Origin: Rutpela maculata
Taxonomy: Eukaryota; Arthropoda; Insecta; Coleoptera; Cerambycidae
DNA length: 64,000 bases
Assembly (NCBI GenBank): GCA_936432065.2
Contig: OW386287.2
Location: forward strand, 95,063,091-95,127,090
Reading direction: 5' to 3'
Shown here one piece after another: positions 12,303 to 23,130 of this stretch. The number at the start of each line of letters is the position of its first letter. Positions within the stretch are counted from its first letter, which is position 1. The position numbers were made by a program, and so were the translations under genes. The notes under the pieces are model-generated. The model saw only the letters and a list, made by a program, of their open reading frames with translations, did not search any database and was not told the DNA's origin.

Positions 12303-12645
12303 TTTCAAAATGGAGCGATTTTCTAATATAAATTTTCTGAAAAGTGTAAAACTTTGATTTTCATATTTTATTCGTATGGAAAACATGATATCAAACAACT
12401 TTTCTTTTATTCTTATCATTTTTTTTTAGAAAATTGCAAGGAAAAGAAATAATTAATTAACATTATACATAAATGTGCTTTTTGAGCTTTCCGAAAATAT
12501 TTCACAAGGGCCCATTTTTTGAAAAAATTGGAAGATGGTGAATAAAAGTTGTTTGATATCATGTTTTCCATACGGAGAAAACATGAAAATCAAAGTTTTA
12601 CACTTTTCAGAAAATTTATATTAGAAAATCGCTCTGGAGGGAAAG
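12303..12645. mobile_element. Hairpin MITE nested in element A
   Basis: Arms of about 100 bp are nearly perfect complements. The left contains GGAGCGATTTTCTAATATAA, AAGTGTAAAACTTTGATTTT and GATATCAAACAACTTTT. The right contains AAAAGTTGTTTGATATC, AAAATCAAAGTTTTACACTT and TTATATTAGAAAATCGCTC. The spacer is about 125 bp. No ORF. Confidence 0.85.
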
Positions 12646-12946
12646 TATTTTAAAAGGGTAGCACGCACTGTAGAAAAATTTGGGCATCACCACCATGATC
12701 ACTCTGCATCTTTTTTATTACCATCGTGATCGGCACATTTTTTACATTTAAAAACATATTTATCCCAAACCAAAATGATAAAATTTTTCAACCTGTACTC
12801 CAGCTCTTCATTCGTCTACTCTAATATTATATATTTTAAATTTTACCATCAAAATTATTCAACGTTCCCGCCAACTGCCGCGCGCCGTTTGCTTTTTCTT
12901 ACAACCACCAGAGGTGCGTCGGTTCTAGTCCCAGTGGAATGAGTTA

Positions 12947-13282
12947 AATCCTGAAGACTGGGGATGGAAGATCATCAACAATAGATTGAAGCCTGTTTAA
13001 AACCTCTCGTCACCGGCTCTCGATCAGTTACTATATTCTGCAACTGTACCAGGCTGTAACGCTAGTTGTAGCTGCAGAAAACTAGGTCTCCGCTGTTCTG
13101 CAGTATGCGGGCATTGCCGTGGGCAATCTTGTTTGAATGCCGCGCCGGAAGAAATAGATAATAACAACGGAGCTATAGATGAAGATATAGTTGAAGATAC
13201 GATACCATCAACTGACCGGCCAATTGACGAAGCTCTTTATGAAGAGGACGATGAAGTTGGTACGGAATTAGATCTGCTATAA
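12947..13282 (+). pseudogene. Cys-rich C-terminus of the dispersed family (element A copy)
   Basis: The first part reads NPEDWGWKIINNRLKPV, then a stop and a patch of frame drift. The last part is open to the TAA at 13280 and reads CNASCSCRKLGLRCSAVC followed by GHCRGQSCLNAAPEE and an acidic tail ending LDLL. The C-x3-C-x-CRK-x-GL-x-C-x3-C-x2-C-x2-x2-C-x-N arrangement is shared with copies near 22030, 54980, 58000 and 59500. The acidic tail, rich in D and E, also recurs. The cysteine pattern suggests a compact metal-binding module of CXC type, but no function is known to me. The N-terminal and central parts of the protein are not present in element A. Confidence 0.75.
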
Positions 13283-13353
13283 GAGAACGAATGATTTATG
13301 CAAAGGGTTGTTTTGAGTGTCAGACGTGTATTAGGCCTACTGTTTGTTACTGT

Positions 13354-13632
13354 TAGAATAAAATTATATAAAAAAAATATTTTTAAGAAAAAGCTTTTAT
13401 TTGAAAAAACTACTAAAAAGTCAATTTTTTTTTTTAATTTATACATCTGAAAACCAAAAGCTTTGGGGGTGGTCACATAGCGCTGTTGTATAGTTACTTT
13501 GCTCAATTGACCGCCCCCAAAGCTTTTGGTTTCCAGGTGTATAAATTTTAAAAAAATTATTTTTACTTTTTAGTAGTTTTTTCAAATAAAAGCTTTTCCT
13601 TAAAAATATTTTTTTTTTATAAATTTTATTTT
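13354..13632. repeat. Hairpin with arms of about 115 bp
   Basis: The left arm contains AAGCTTTTATTTGAAAAAAC and CCAAAAGCTTTGGGGGTGGTC. The right arm contains GACCGCCCCCAAAGCTTTTGG and TTTTTTCAAATAAAAGCTTT. The apex of about 40 bp includes AGCGCTGTTG. It begins roughly 70 bp after the stop codon of the Cys-rich frame. Confidence 0.85.
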
Positions 13633-13684
13633 TTACTTTTTAGTCTACTTATTTTACACACAGACAGTCTTCTCACACTCACAA

Positions 13685-13972
13685 GCTAACACTACTTCCC
13701 ACTTCTTCCCACCCCTTTCCCACCTCTTCCCAACCCTTTCCCATCTCTCCCCACCTCTTTCCACCCTATTCCCACCCCTTCCCCACCTCTTTCCATCCCC
13801 TTCCCACCTCATCCCCACCTCTTCCCACCCATTCCCACCTCTTCCCTATCTTTTTGCACCCCTTCCCCATCTCTCCCCACCCTTTTCCCACCTCTTCCCA
13901 CCTCTTCCCACCCCTTCCCCATCTCTTTCTCACTTCTTCCCACCTCTTCCCACCCCTCCCCCCCTCTCCCAC
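13685..13972. repeat. Pyrimidine-rich minisatellite (CCCACCTCTTCC-type)
   Basis: About 290 bp of almost pure C and T with a degenerate 12-13-bp unit such as CCCACCTCTTC or CCCACCCCTTC. The purine complement reads as Lys/Trp/Glu/Gly-rich open frames on the minus strand, which are compositional artefacts. Long homopurine-homopyrimidine mirror-like tracts can adopt triplex structures. Confidence 0.92.
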
Positions 13973-13974
13973 GT

Positions 13975-14325
13975 TCGCCATATTGAATGTAGAATGACGT
14001 CACACACTTTATCGTATTTTACTCGTCCAACCCTTTCATTCGACACCCATATCAAGGGGGTTGTGACTAAAAAACCGATCCGCCATCTTGGGACGTCCGC
14101 CATATTGGATTTAGAATGACGTCACATTGTTTATCGTATTTTACTCGTCAAACCCTTTCATTTGATACCCATATCAAGGGGGTTGTGACTAAAAATCCGA
14201 TTCGACATCTTGGGACGTTCGCCATATTGGATTTAGAATGACGTCACATTGTTTATCGTATTTTACTCGTCAAACCCAAAGTGGTTGTGACTAAATAGCC
14301 GATCCGCCATCTTAGGACGTCGATA
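13975..14325. repeat. Tandem array, three units of about 121 bp
   Basis: Three head-to-tail copies start near 13976, 14096 and 14218. Each contains GCCATATTGxATxTAGAATG, an 8-bp TGACGTCA palindrome, TTTATCGTATTTTACTCGTC, and (units 1 and 2) CATATCAAGGGGGTTGTGAC, ending CCATCTTxGGACGT. The third unit is internally shortened. TGACGTCA equals a CRE/AP-1-family core and CCATCTTG resembles a YY1-type site; whether either is used is unknown. Confidence 0.9.
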
Positions 14326-14829
14326 ATGGCTATACTATGTTGCATTGTCACCGGACTTATACACGTGTGCCAAATTTCAAAGCTCTAGCTTAATTAGAAC
14401 TAGTCGAAATTCAGCTTGCAAGATTTGACCTAAACTAACAAACACATATACAAACACACAAACAAACAAACATTGCAAGTTAAATAAAAGCTTTTAATAA
14501 AAATACAGACATTGTATCTTTCCGTAATTTTTACTCAAAAATAATTGATCCTACGAAAAAAAAGTGTAATAACCTTTTTTTGTGTAGAATTTTATAATAA
14601 ATGTATTTTGCTCATAATTATTTTTGTCAAAAAAGTGATACTTCTCGAGGTAATGGCAAAAAACTGAAAATTTCCCCTTTAAGTCCCTCCAAAAAAAAAA
14701 AAACCATTTCTCAAATTGCTCGAACTTCTCAGGATGTACTAAGGGCACCTCAATGAAGGTCTCCACAAAAAACCAGCTTTCTTGTAATTTTTTCCAGTCG
14801 AAATGTTTTCATTTACTGGGCTATTAGCT

Positions 14830-15420
14830 GACTTCAATATTAGACTGGCGGTACATGACCAGTCAGGTGCGACGTTTTTAAAATGCATGCCAATCATATA
14901 TATGAATGAAATTACCATGAATATGTCACAAACGCAAATTTTAGGCAGTCGTCGCGTGCAGAAGGCTGTGCAAATCTATTTTTTTTGTTTCTTTTTTTTG
15001 TTTTTTTTTTTTGATTTTAAAATGGATGAAAATAGTGCCAAACGCAAAGCCTTAAAAAAAAAACTGAAATCAAAATCATCCAAAATCAAAAACACCAAAA
15101 AATTTTACGATTTAATGTGCGCATCAACAGTTGTTTTGCGCGCGTAAACTGCATGCCAATGAATTTCCGCTGGATTCTTTTTCACGGTTTATCGTTTGGC
15201 ACTATTGGCATCCATTTTAAAATAAACAAAAAACACAAAAAAAAGAAACAAAAAAAACGATTTGCACAGCCTTCTGCACGCGATGACTGCCTAAAATTTG
15301 CGTTTCTGGCATATTCACGGTAATTTCATTCACATATATGATTGGCATGCATAAAAACGTTGCATCTGACTGTTCCGCCAGTCTATATATCGATATTAAG
15401 TTAATGAGGTTCAGTTAACC
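14830..15420. mobile_element. Foldback element with arms of about 210 bp
   Basis: The left arm (about 14838-15053) contains AGACTGGCGGTACATGACCA, GCATGCCAATCATATATATG, AAATTTTAGGCAGTCGTCGC and GAAGGCTGTGCAAATC. The right arm (about 15196-15405) carries the same sequence inverted, ending CCGCCAGTCTATATATCG. The arms differ by scattered substitutions only. The 140-bp centre has no coding signal. It begins immediately outside the right terminus of element A. Confidence 0.9.
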
Positions 15421-17816
15421 TGCCGACGCCGACGGACGGTGAAATTTTATTTCATAATTTTTAGTAGCTTTCTTTCCAGTTTTGTTGTTTTTTTATTCAA
15501 AATGGTCTTTGTTTTAAAAACAGCATCTTCAGAAAATGCTGCTCCTCCGCCTTGCAGACCACGCTACACCACTGCCTAAAGGTAATTTATAGATAGGGAA
15601 TATTTTCACATCGTTTCCAAACATAAAATGGGACGGGATTTCCTTATATTTCAAATGATTTTGCGATTTATTTTGACTATTATAATTGAGGAAATTATAA
15701 TACTACAATGATTAAAACAGTTAATAGTGGTAATGGCGATAGCATGTTATCCTTAAGAACGAAGAAAATTGCAACTCACTGAAAATCTTGTCATATATCA
15801 AGCTGGAGAAAATATTATTGTCCACAATAGAGTCATTAATTAAATTTCTGTACTTTCAATACCTTTGTAGTTACACAGAGATCATTTATCTCACTTTGAC
15901 ATGGCCAAAACCATTAGAACTATTTATCGACCGAAGATCTAAATACTCTATTATTTCAGAGTTGAGTCAAGCTACGAGAAAAAGCTTTTTACAACTAAAC
16001 ACGTAAAGGGAACTATATTTATTTAAACCATGTGCCTTGTTTTCAAAGGATGCCGAATTTCCAAAAATTTGTCAATTACTTTAGTGTAACCTGTTACATT
16101 TTAAAATGCCGTAAAACCAATGAGTAGATGTAGGGAATATTTCATAATATTTTTAACAGACTTCATAGCATTTAAAAAAGGAAGAGATTCTCAATTCGAC
16201 CAGATATATTGTTTTGTTGTTTTTTTTTATATATGCTCGGCCTCATTCATTTTCATCAAGCTGCGTAGTACAAGGTGAGTAAAAATTGGAAACAAGATTT
16301 TTTATTCGAGAATTTGGCGAAGTGATAATTATGTAAATCCGTAAAATTTAATTTAAAAAAAAAAAAAACAAATTCCGTCGGAATTGTATTCAAATTCGTA
16401 GTTTAGTATTTCATAAGTAGCTGATAACGAATATGATGTCAAAAGTTAAAAATTGAAAATGGTGAAACCAACATGGCTGTGATAATCACCATATTTTTGG
16501 GGATTCATATGAAATTTGATGCATAGTGATTTCAGCATTCTCTAATAACGAACCTAAAGTTAAAGCTTAAAAAAATCACAACGACGGATATTTTACTATG
16601 TAGATGCTAAATAAAGAGGCCACTGAAACGGTAAGGTTGAAAAAAACGCGTTGTCCAGTTAATTGAGCCTTATTACCTAATATCGATGTTGAAGTCGATT
16701 AAAAATACGTTTGATTTCGTTATTTATTCATTTGACCACGAGTCAATTTACGCCCCCAATTTTTTGGTTGTTTTTTAATTTAAAAATTTCGTTTGCTAAG
16801 TGTATGCTCCTTCCTCTTATGACAGTGACGAAATATGCTGGATGTGTCTACATTAATTCATACTAGTTTAGTTGGGCATACATGAGGTAACGGAACATTT
16901 TGTATAATAATTTAAATATTCCTTTTATGATCATCTAATTTCTCCAAACATACTTAATAATCTGATATATTTTTTTTTAGTCGGTTGTCTGTTGAAATTT
17001 TTCTTAACGCAGTTTATTAAACATTTTGTCATATATTGATAAATTCTTATTATATTGTACTACCATGCAGCTAATTTATATATGTTTGTTTAGGTGTTCT
17101 TGCACTCGAACGGTTATAGAATTTAATTATTAGTTTTACTACATCTTGTATACAGATACAGTAATATAGTTTATAATAGAATAATCTCTTTGTTAATGTG
17201 GGATATACCTACCCTATTTCTTTAGGGGGCTACTTTCGGGCTACTTCTAGACTAACAGGAACAAAATATCGCATCCGGTTGAACCGGATGTGACATCAAA
17301 TTTTTTTTCTTAAATATAATTAATGGTTTCAAATTAAGCAAAACATTCTAAGTGCAACAATTTTTTTCCGATATAAAAAATCCCAAGAAATAAGTGAGAT
17401 ACGAACAATTTTTAATTTTTTTCAAATTATTAGTAAGGTTGTATACTCGTCTGTAAAGAACAAAATAGTTATTTGAAGTACTGATACGTACGACTATTTT
17501 TCTCAAAAGACTGAATTTCATTTTCATTTTCGTAGGGATCCTATGGGAAATTTCTTAGTGGGACCGTGCATATTCATACACTTGAAACTTTTCGCCATTA
17601 TTCATTCCTTAACGATATTCTTCGTAATAATAAAACTATTTTTAAAAGGTAGGTGCCAACAATTAATTTTAATAAGGTACCTATCTACGTTTAAATCCAA
17701 AATTGCAGATAGCCTTGAAAATGACATTCGCAACAATTGAAGTATTCTTGACATTACTTACTGATTATCTGAAGTAAATGTATTGGATTTGTTATAAACA
17801 AGTAAGTTAATATAAA
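15421..17816. other. Unassigned; includes a diverged repeat at about 16430-16710
   Basis: No gene is supported in this 2.4-kb stretch. Open frames at 15788-16006 and 17543-17740 are AT-rich and featureless. The part at 16430-16710 is a diverged copy of 11030-11310. Confidence 0.4.
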
Positions 17817-18800
17817 ATGGCTGGGAAATATTCAAAAGATGAAAAAGTTGACGTGTTGATTACTCAGGCCCACAAAAAAAAAGTTGTCTGCGCCGCGGTA
17901 TTGACCATACTTATCCCTTGTATTTTGACCCAGTGAATACGAATCTGACCTTAGTTTTTCCCCTATACGTCAGGTTTTTTTTTTAAAGCAAAAAAGTCTA
18001 ATATTTATATATTTATTTGCTATTAAAAGAAAAACCTGACGTGCTGGTGAAAAACTAAGATCAGATTCGTGTTCAGCGGCTTAAAATACAAGGGATAGAT
18101 GTGGTCAGTACCCCCGCGCAGATGACTTTTTTTTGTGGGATTGTGCCACACTGAGTGTGACACAGTGGCAACCAAAAAAAAGTGGTCTGCGCGGGGGTAC
18201 TGACCACAACTATCCCTTGTATTTTGAGCCGCTGAACACGAATCTGACCTTAGTTTTTCCCCTACACGTCCGGTTTTTTTTAACAGCAAAAAAAGTCGGG
18301 TTGAATCGTGATATTTATATATTTATTTGCTGTTAAAAAAAAAACCTGACGTATAGGGGAAAAACTAAGGTCAGATTCGTGTTCAGCGGCACAAAATACA
18401 AGGGATAGGTATGGTCAGTACCCCGGCGCAGACAACTTTTTTTATGGGCCTGTGTTATTTATGGGAAGACTCAACGTAATGTACCTAGAGCACAAACTCT
18501 GGATGGACAAAGATATCCAGAAAGAAGACAACCTCCGACAAACTATTTCGCCCGGTTGGAGCATCAGTTTAGAACTGAACCTGATATAGAAACTGAAGAA
18601 AGATTTATTTTGGATGAGAAAACGGGAATTATTGTATTAGCTTTAGTGCACATTGACCCAACAATTTTATTAACGAAAAATAATATTTTCTAATTGGTTA
18701 CAGTTCCGCCTACTACGAAATGATAATTTGATCACAAACATTTTGTTCTCTGATGAATCGGGATTTACAAGCTTGGGTTATTTAATCGCAACAACGTTAC
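17817..18800 (+). pseudogene. Mariner/IS630-like transposase, interrupted by a nested palindrome
   Basis: The ATG at 17817 starts MAGKYSKDEKVDVLI, typical of the N-terminal helix-turn-helix of a mariner-related transposase group. The frame is then cut by a 589-bp palindromic insertion (17864-18452). Beyond it the same protein resumes with IYGKTQRNVPRAQTLDG, RYPERRQPPTNYFARLEHQF and FILDEKTGIIVLALVHID. About 60 bp of loss or decay later, NILFSDESGFTSLG gives the first catalytic Asp block (F-S-D-E). The second and third catalytic blocks are not seen. The helix-turn-helix plan, including the YPxRRxP motif, is shared with the element at 35133-37856, though the two are not close copies. Confidence 0.72.
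17864..18452. mobile_element. Nested double-hairpin (hAT-type ends) inserted in the transposase
   Basis: The insertion starts CAGGCCCACAAAA and ends TTTATGGGCCTG. It consists of two adjacent hairpins (about 17866-18135 and 18168-18452) built from one arm sequence of about 115 bp used four times, alternating in direction. Each use contains TATCCCTTGTATTTTG, AATCTGACCTTAGTTTTTCC and ACGTCxGGTTTTTT or its complement. The 30 bp at the centre, GTGCCACACTGAGTG...CAGTGGCAAC, is also self-complementary, so the whole insert is a palindrome of palindromes. Terminal CAGG is typical of hAT elements, which make 8-bp duplications. GTGTTGATT on the left and GTGTTATTT on the right could be a decayed pair. 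Confidence 0.85.
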
Positions 18801-19000
18801 GACATAAAATAAGAAACTTCTACTTTTTTCCTTGTAGCTTCTTTCTTTTACAATCAATTTTAGAAAATGATTAACAACAAGTAAAAACAGATTTTTCTAA
18901 TAAATCCCGAAACATAAGTAAAATAACGAAACACCTAACGTATTTCGGATCAATAAAATTGAATTTGGATAGAGTCCAATAATTATAAAAATATCCATCA

Positions 19001-20476
19001 CAAAAAATGTTATCTGAGATTTTCCTTCGGTAACTGTTAGTGGAGGGATTATATAGCACAAAACCTCAAAAATCCGTTCTGGGGGGGGTGCCCCCCCCCC
19101 AAACCACCCCTTTGGTAAAAGAAGCCTTATTTTACTGATAACTCTTTAACCGTTGAAGATGTAAAAAAATTGCTCATCATAAAAAAGAAATCTTGACTAA
19201 TTTCCTAAAAAAAGTCCTATTGTAAATTTGTTGTATATGCCATGGTTTTCGAGAAAATCGATATTGAAAAAAATTCCAAAATTTGTATTTTTAATGCGCG
19301 TGAATTATTTGAAATTTTTTGCGCGCGGCCTATAGAAAAAAATTGAATTGCTCGAAAACCATACAAGCTAGGAATAAAAATCAAAATGGGTTTTAAAGGG
19401 GATATCAAATACTCTCTTGTGTTGCTATTTTTGATGACTATTGATATTTATTAGTATATAAAAATAACAATATAATATAGTTATGTCTTCTAATTATTCA
19501 CAGGCACATAAAAAATAACTGACTTTAATATTAGTTATAAATGCATCTTTTACTTCAATGCAGAAAAAGTTAGGAATAAAAATATTCATATTTACAAATT
19601 TACCAGCATGTTGAAATTAGCCAAATTTTGGCCAATTTTTTATTGCTTCCTAAAAATGAAAAAGAAACCCAAACATCTTGAGAATTTAGCTCAAAAAATT
19701 ATTCAATAAAATGGAGGAAATTGAAAAGAGAGGGAAAACTGCCAAACTTTGGATTACCTATATGAAAATGATTATATTGGCAAAATCAAAATAAAAAAAA
19801 AAATTGGCCAAAATTTGGCTAACTTCAACATGCTGGCAAATTTGTAAATGTGAATATTTTTATTCCTAACTTTTCTGCATTGAAGTACTACCTTGAACTA
19901 AAAGATAATGCATTTATAACTTATATTCAAGTCAGTTATTTTTTATGAGCCTGTGAATAGTTAGAGATGCAAAAAATTAAGAGATAACTATATTATATTG
20001 TTATTTTTATATACCTACTAATAAATATCAATAGCCATCAAAAATGGCAAGAGACTATTTTATATCCCCTTTAAAAACCATTTTGATTTTTCTTCCTAGC
20101 TTGTATAGTTTTCGAGCAATTCAATTTTTTCTATAGGCCGCGCGTAATAAATTTCAAATAAACGATTAAAAATAAAAATTTGAAATTTTTTTCAATATCG
20201 ATTTTCTCGAAAACCATGGCATATACAACAAAATTACAATAGGACTTTTTTTTAGGGAATCAGTCAAGCTTTCTTTTTTATAATGAGCATTTTTTTTATA
20301 TCTTCAACGATTAATAACTCGTTAATCGTTGATCAGTAAAATAAGGCTTTCTTCACCGAAGGGGTAATTTTTTGGGGGGGTTGCGGCACCCCCTCAGAAC
20401 GGATTTTTATGATTTTATGATGTATAACCCTCCACTAACAGTTACTGAAGGAAAATCTCAGATAATATTTTTTACG
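19001..20476. mobile_element. 1.5-kb foldback element with 650-690-bp arms
   Basis: The arms 19001-19642 and 19792-20476 are inverted copies over their whole length. Matching landmarks are TTATCTGAGATTTTCCTTC / GAAGGAAAATCTCAGATAA, CATGGTTTTCGAGAAAATCG / CGATTTTCTCGAAAACCATG, and GCCAAATTTTGGCCAATTTT at the inner ends. The spacer is about 150 bp. A G8-T-G-C10 homopolymer pair sits in the left arm (19081-19100) and a shorter version in the right arm. No open frame with recognisable content. It is either an inverted duplication that became mobile or a very large TIR-only element. Confidence 0.93.
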
Positions 20477-21689
20477 AGCTTCTGGTGTATTTTTTACTTT
20501 ACCGACTGAAGTAGTAACAAATATTTTAAGTTTTCAGTTGCGTAAGAAAAATATAGGATTTCATTTAAAACAATAAAGTTAACCTCGCCCGCAATGATCT
20601 TGAAAATGTGGCCAAGATAAAAAAAATAATGTCACCAGATGTTTCACCTTAGACAATAAACAACCATTATTTGAAACATTCTGTTCTAAAATGCATTGTC
20701 CTCGAGATATATGGATGTCTCAAGTTAAATGGAAAATCCGGTATACCAGGTTTAATTATAATTTTAGAGAAAAACATTGTCAAGTTCTCTGATTAAGCAG
20801 ATTCATATCATTGGGTAAAATATGAGGATATACAAGATATCTAAATTGTAGTATACAGCGCCTTCAGGTCCGAACGAAATTTACGTAAGTAATAGGTGAT
20901 ATATCAATTTTACCTTAAAATGATATTCAGTTACTTTAATAAAGCTATTATGAAGAGAATAAAAGTTGCAACCGGACGTTGCCGATTGAGAATGCCTATT
21001 ATACGCGATAATTTCTTTGCCTTAAAATTTGTATTCCAAATTTGAAGCACATTATGTATAATAGTGTGGCAGAATACTCTGTTTTGAAATTAAGTCATAT
21101 CAGTCATCCATGCCAGGGTGATCGTCAGAGGCGTGCAAACTGTCTTATTTTATATTTAAACTATATTTTATTACAAACTTTAGGTAGATTAGGTGATATA
21201 TTAGTTTTACTTTAATTTTTTTTGTTTTAATCTTTAATTTGCTCTCTTTAGAAAAAAATACACTTTAAACTATAAACGTATTTTCGTAGAAGTTTGTTTG
21301 TTTGTTTTTTTTTTGTGCAAATATCTCAATAAATGTTAGTTTTAGCGAAAAAGTGAATGAGACCAAAAATAAAGCTCATATATGAGGATGAATGAGTTAT
21401 GAATGTTTGATTTTTTATATCTGAAAGATTAATAGTTTCGGAAATATGGAAGTCCATCTGGTTTTTTTTCTAAGTTCTACATCTTCTTCACCTGTAGGTG
21501 AAATACGATTTTACAAATGCTTAGCTTTGTTAGCATAAGATAGTAAGCCATTGTAACTCTTTGCATAATATCAATTTGATCAATTACTTTTCACTAATAA
21601 GTAGGTAGGTATTTGTATAATTGTGAAATACTATTTCCTATCTTTTAATGTTTTTTAAAAATTTTTAGAGATTAAAATTTTTAAATTCT
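20477..21689. other. Unassigned; holds an inverted copy of a 300-bp repeat
   Basis: Around 20880-21190 the sequence is an inverted, diverged relative of the tandem units at 28780-29405. Compare GGTGATCGTCAGAGGCGTG with the complement of TGCTCTGACGATCAG. Nothing else is recognised. Confidence 0.45.
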
Positions 21690-23130
21690 TAATAGTCTAA
21701 TCATTTAATGGTCGAGATCGGTTCTACCTAGAAAGTTTTGGAGAAGTTCTGATTTTTTTGTTCTTTTATATTTTTCGGTGTGTTGATTACGAATTTCTAC
21801 TTTGCCACGTCAAAAAATTTCGGGAAATATCAAGAAAAGCAAAAAAGAAAAAATGAATCTTTTTTTTTTGAAAACCATGAACTTTTTGATAAAAGTACTA
21901 TGAAGAAAGTCAATAGGCAAACTTTCCTACATTTTACCCCCTCCTCCCACATTTGACTCCCTTTCTCTAACCCCCCCCCCCTTCCCCTTTATAACTTCTA
22001 AAACTGGTTCAACAGGTGTAGATCCACATGTCGGCCAGTCGACCGTCTGTCCGGGCTGTAGAAAGGCAGGTCTATATTGTTTGCAAATTTGTTTGAACTG
22101 TGAAGGAAACTGCGACAACTTGGAGAAAGCCGATGGATGAACATGTGTATTGTGTATGGACCCGACATCGAAGTTATTAAAGACGAAGATCAAGAACTTG
22201 AAGCAGAACAATCAGAAAGTATTTTGAATACTACTTTTACGAACGCAACTTAGCATTTTTCAATATCCTACTTCCGATTGATTTATACCTTAGTCAGACC
22301 TTGATAGAATTGCATTGAAATAACAAAACTGTCTTATATATTTTCTTCTTTTCTAGGTAGACGAAAGACTGGTGTGGTAGAGGAAAAAGATGTGTACGAT
22401 TCTGACATCCAAGAAATTCAAGAACAGGGCCGAAAACTTCAGGCGAAACAATGAGAAGGTATTTTTATTGTTACATTTAATTTGCGGACACAACTATATA
22501 TACCTACTTTAATATTAGCCTTAGCTTTGATACAGCCAGGCTGACCAAGCATTACGTTTGTTTACGTCTTTCCTAGGAGAACGAAATTTTTGGATGAAGA
22601 GAACAAGGACATCGGACTGCCTGGATCTTCTGCGATAAAGCGGCCAAGACGATTCTAATAATCTGTTTAATTATTACATAGTACCTAGTTCTTTTGTATA
22701 TTATATTCCTACATATTTAAGAAAATTATTAATAGTAATGTTCTCTACTTGCTCTCTGTATTTTATTTTTGCAGGTACTAATTTTTCTCGAAAAGTACAT
22801 AAGTTTTCATGTCATAAGGAAAAAATTTAAAAAATAACTTTTTTGTGTTTTCGCAATTTTTTTATATTTTCCGAAAATTGTCGAGTTGGCAAAGTACAAA
22901 TTCGAAAAACATAAAAAAACAAAAATCGAACTTTAAAAAGGTTTTCAAACGAAAAAAAACAAGAAGACTTGTTTGTGTGGTTTATTTGATGATAGTCCCG
23001 AAATTTTTCGTGGTGGCAAAGTGGAAATTCGCAATCAGCACCCCAAGAAACATAAAAGAACCAAAAATCAGAACTTCTCCAAAACTTTCCAGGTAAAAAC
23101 TACCAAATGATTAAACTATAAGTAAGTTAG
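21690..23130. mobile_element. Long-IR element B with Cys-rich coding remnant
   Basis: Inverted arms of about 190 bp (about 21690-21880 and 22935-23130). The left contains CTAGAAAGTTTTGGAGAAGT and TTCTACTTTGCCACG, the right ACTTCTCCAAAACTTTCCAG and GTGGCAAAGTGGAAATTC. Between them is the Cys-rich C-terminus of the dispersed family followed by exon-like pieces. The exact termini are uncertain because the outer 25 bp match only weakly. Confidence 0.72.
22015..22660 (+). pseudogene. Cys-rich C-terminus of the dispersed family (element B), with exon-like repeats
   Basis: The frame GVDPHVGQSTVCPGCRKAGL then YCLQICLNCEGNCDNLEKAD ends at a TGA at 22136. It fits the C-x-CRK-x-GL-x-C-x3-C-x2-C-x-G-x-C-x-N signature of the family. 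The frame then shifts and reads PDIEVIKDEDQELEAEQSE up to a possible splice donor (GAAA|GTATTT, 22219). A candidate acceptor TTCTAG ends at 22356 and opens RRKTGVVEEKDVYDSDIQEI, running to LQAKQ and a TGA, then a donor GAAG|GTATTT at 22459. A further acceptor CCTAG ends at 22576 before RTKFLDEENKDIG. The first two exon-like pieces with their donors are homologous, so the 3' end seems to have grown by tandem duplication. The acidic tail matches other copies. Confidence 0.6.

Larger units (their letters stand above)
11350..14820. mobile_element. Long-TIR element A carrying THAP and Cys-rich coding remnants
   Basis: A 3.47-kb element bounded by inverted repeats of about 289 bp (11350-11638) and 277 bp (14544-14820). 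The outer termini read CCCAGTAAAT and ATTTACTGGG. Shared inward landmarks are GAAAGCTGGTTT, GGAGACCTTC and AGTACATCCTGAGAAGTTCG. Just inside the left repeat is a THAP-like zinc finger, and at 12947-13282 the cysteine-rich tail of the dispersed family described in the summary, both on the plus strand. Between and after them lie two hairpins, a pyrimidine minisatellite and a 121-bp tandem array. I found no convincing target-site duplication. THAP domains are known in P-element-like and Kolobok transposases, but no transposase core was found here. Confidence 0.75.

Noticed and set aside
13766..14003. Minus-strand frames rich in Gly, Lys, Arg, Trp and Glu
   Set aside because: They are the purine strand of the pyrimidine minisatellite; the repeat explains the composition.
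13685..14325. CRISPR-like array (repeats with spacers)
   Set aside because: The units are contiguous and similar throughout, not short identical repeats with unique spacers, and the setting is eukaryotic.
22845..23096. 83-codon plus-strand frame rich in Lys and Phe
   Set aside because: It lies in the right inverted arm of element B; the arm's inverted partner has no corresponding frame, so it is not conserved coding sequence.
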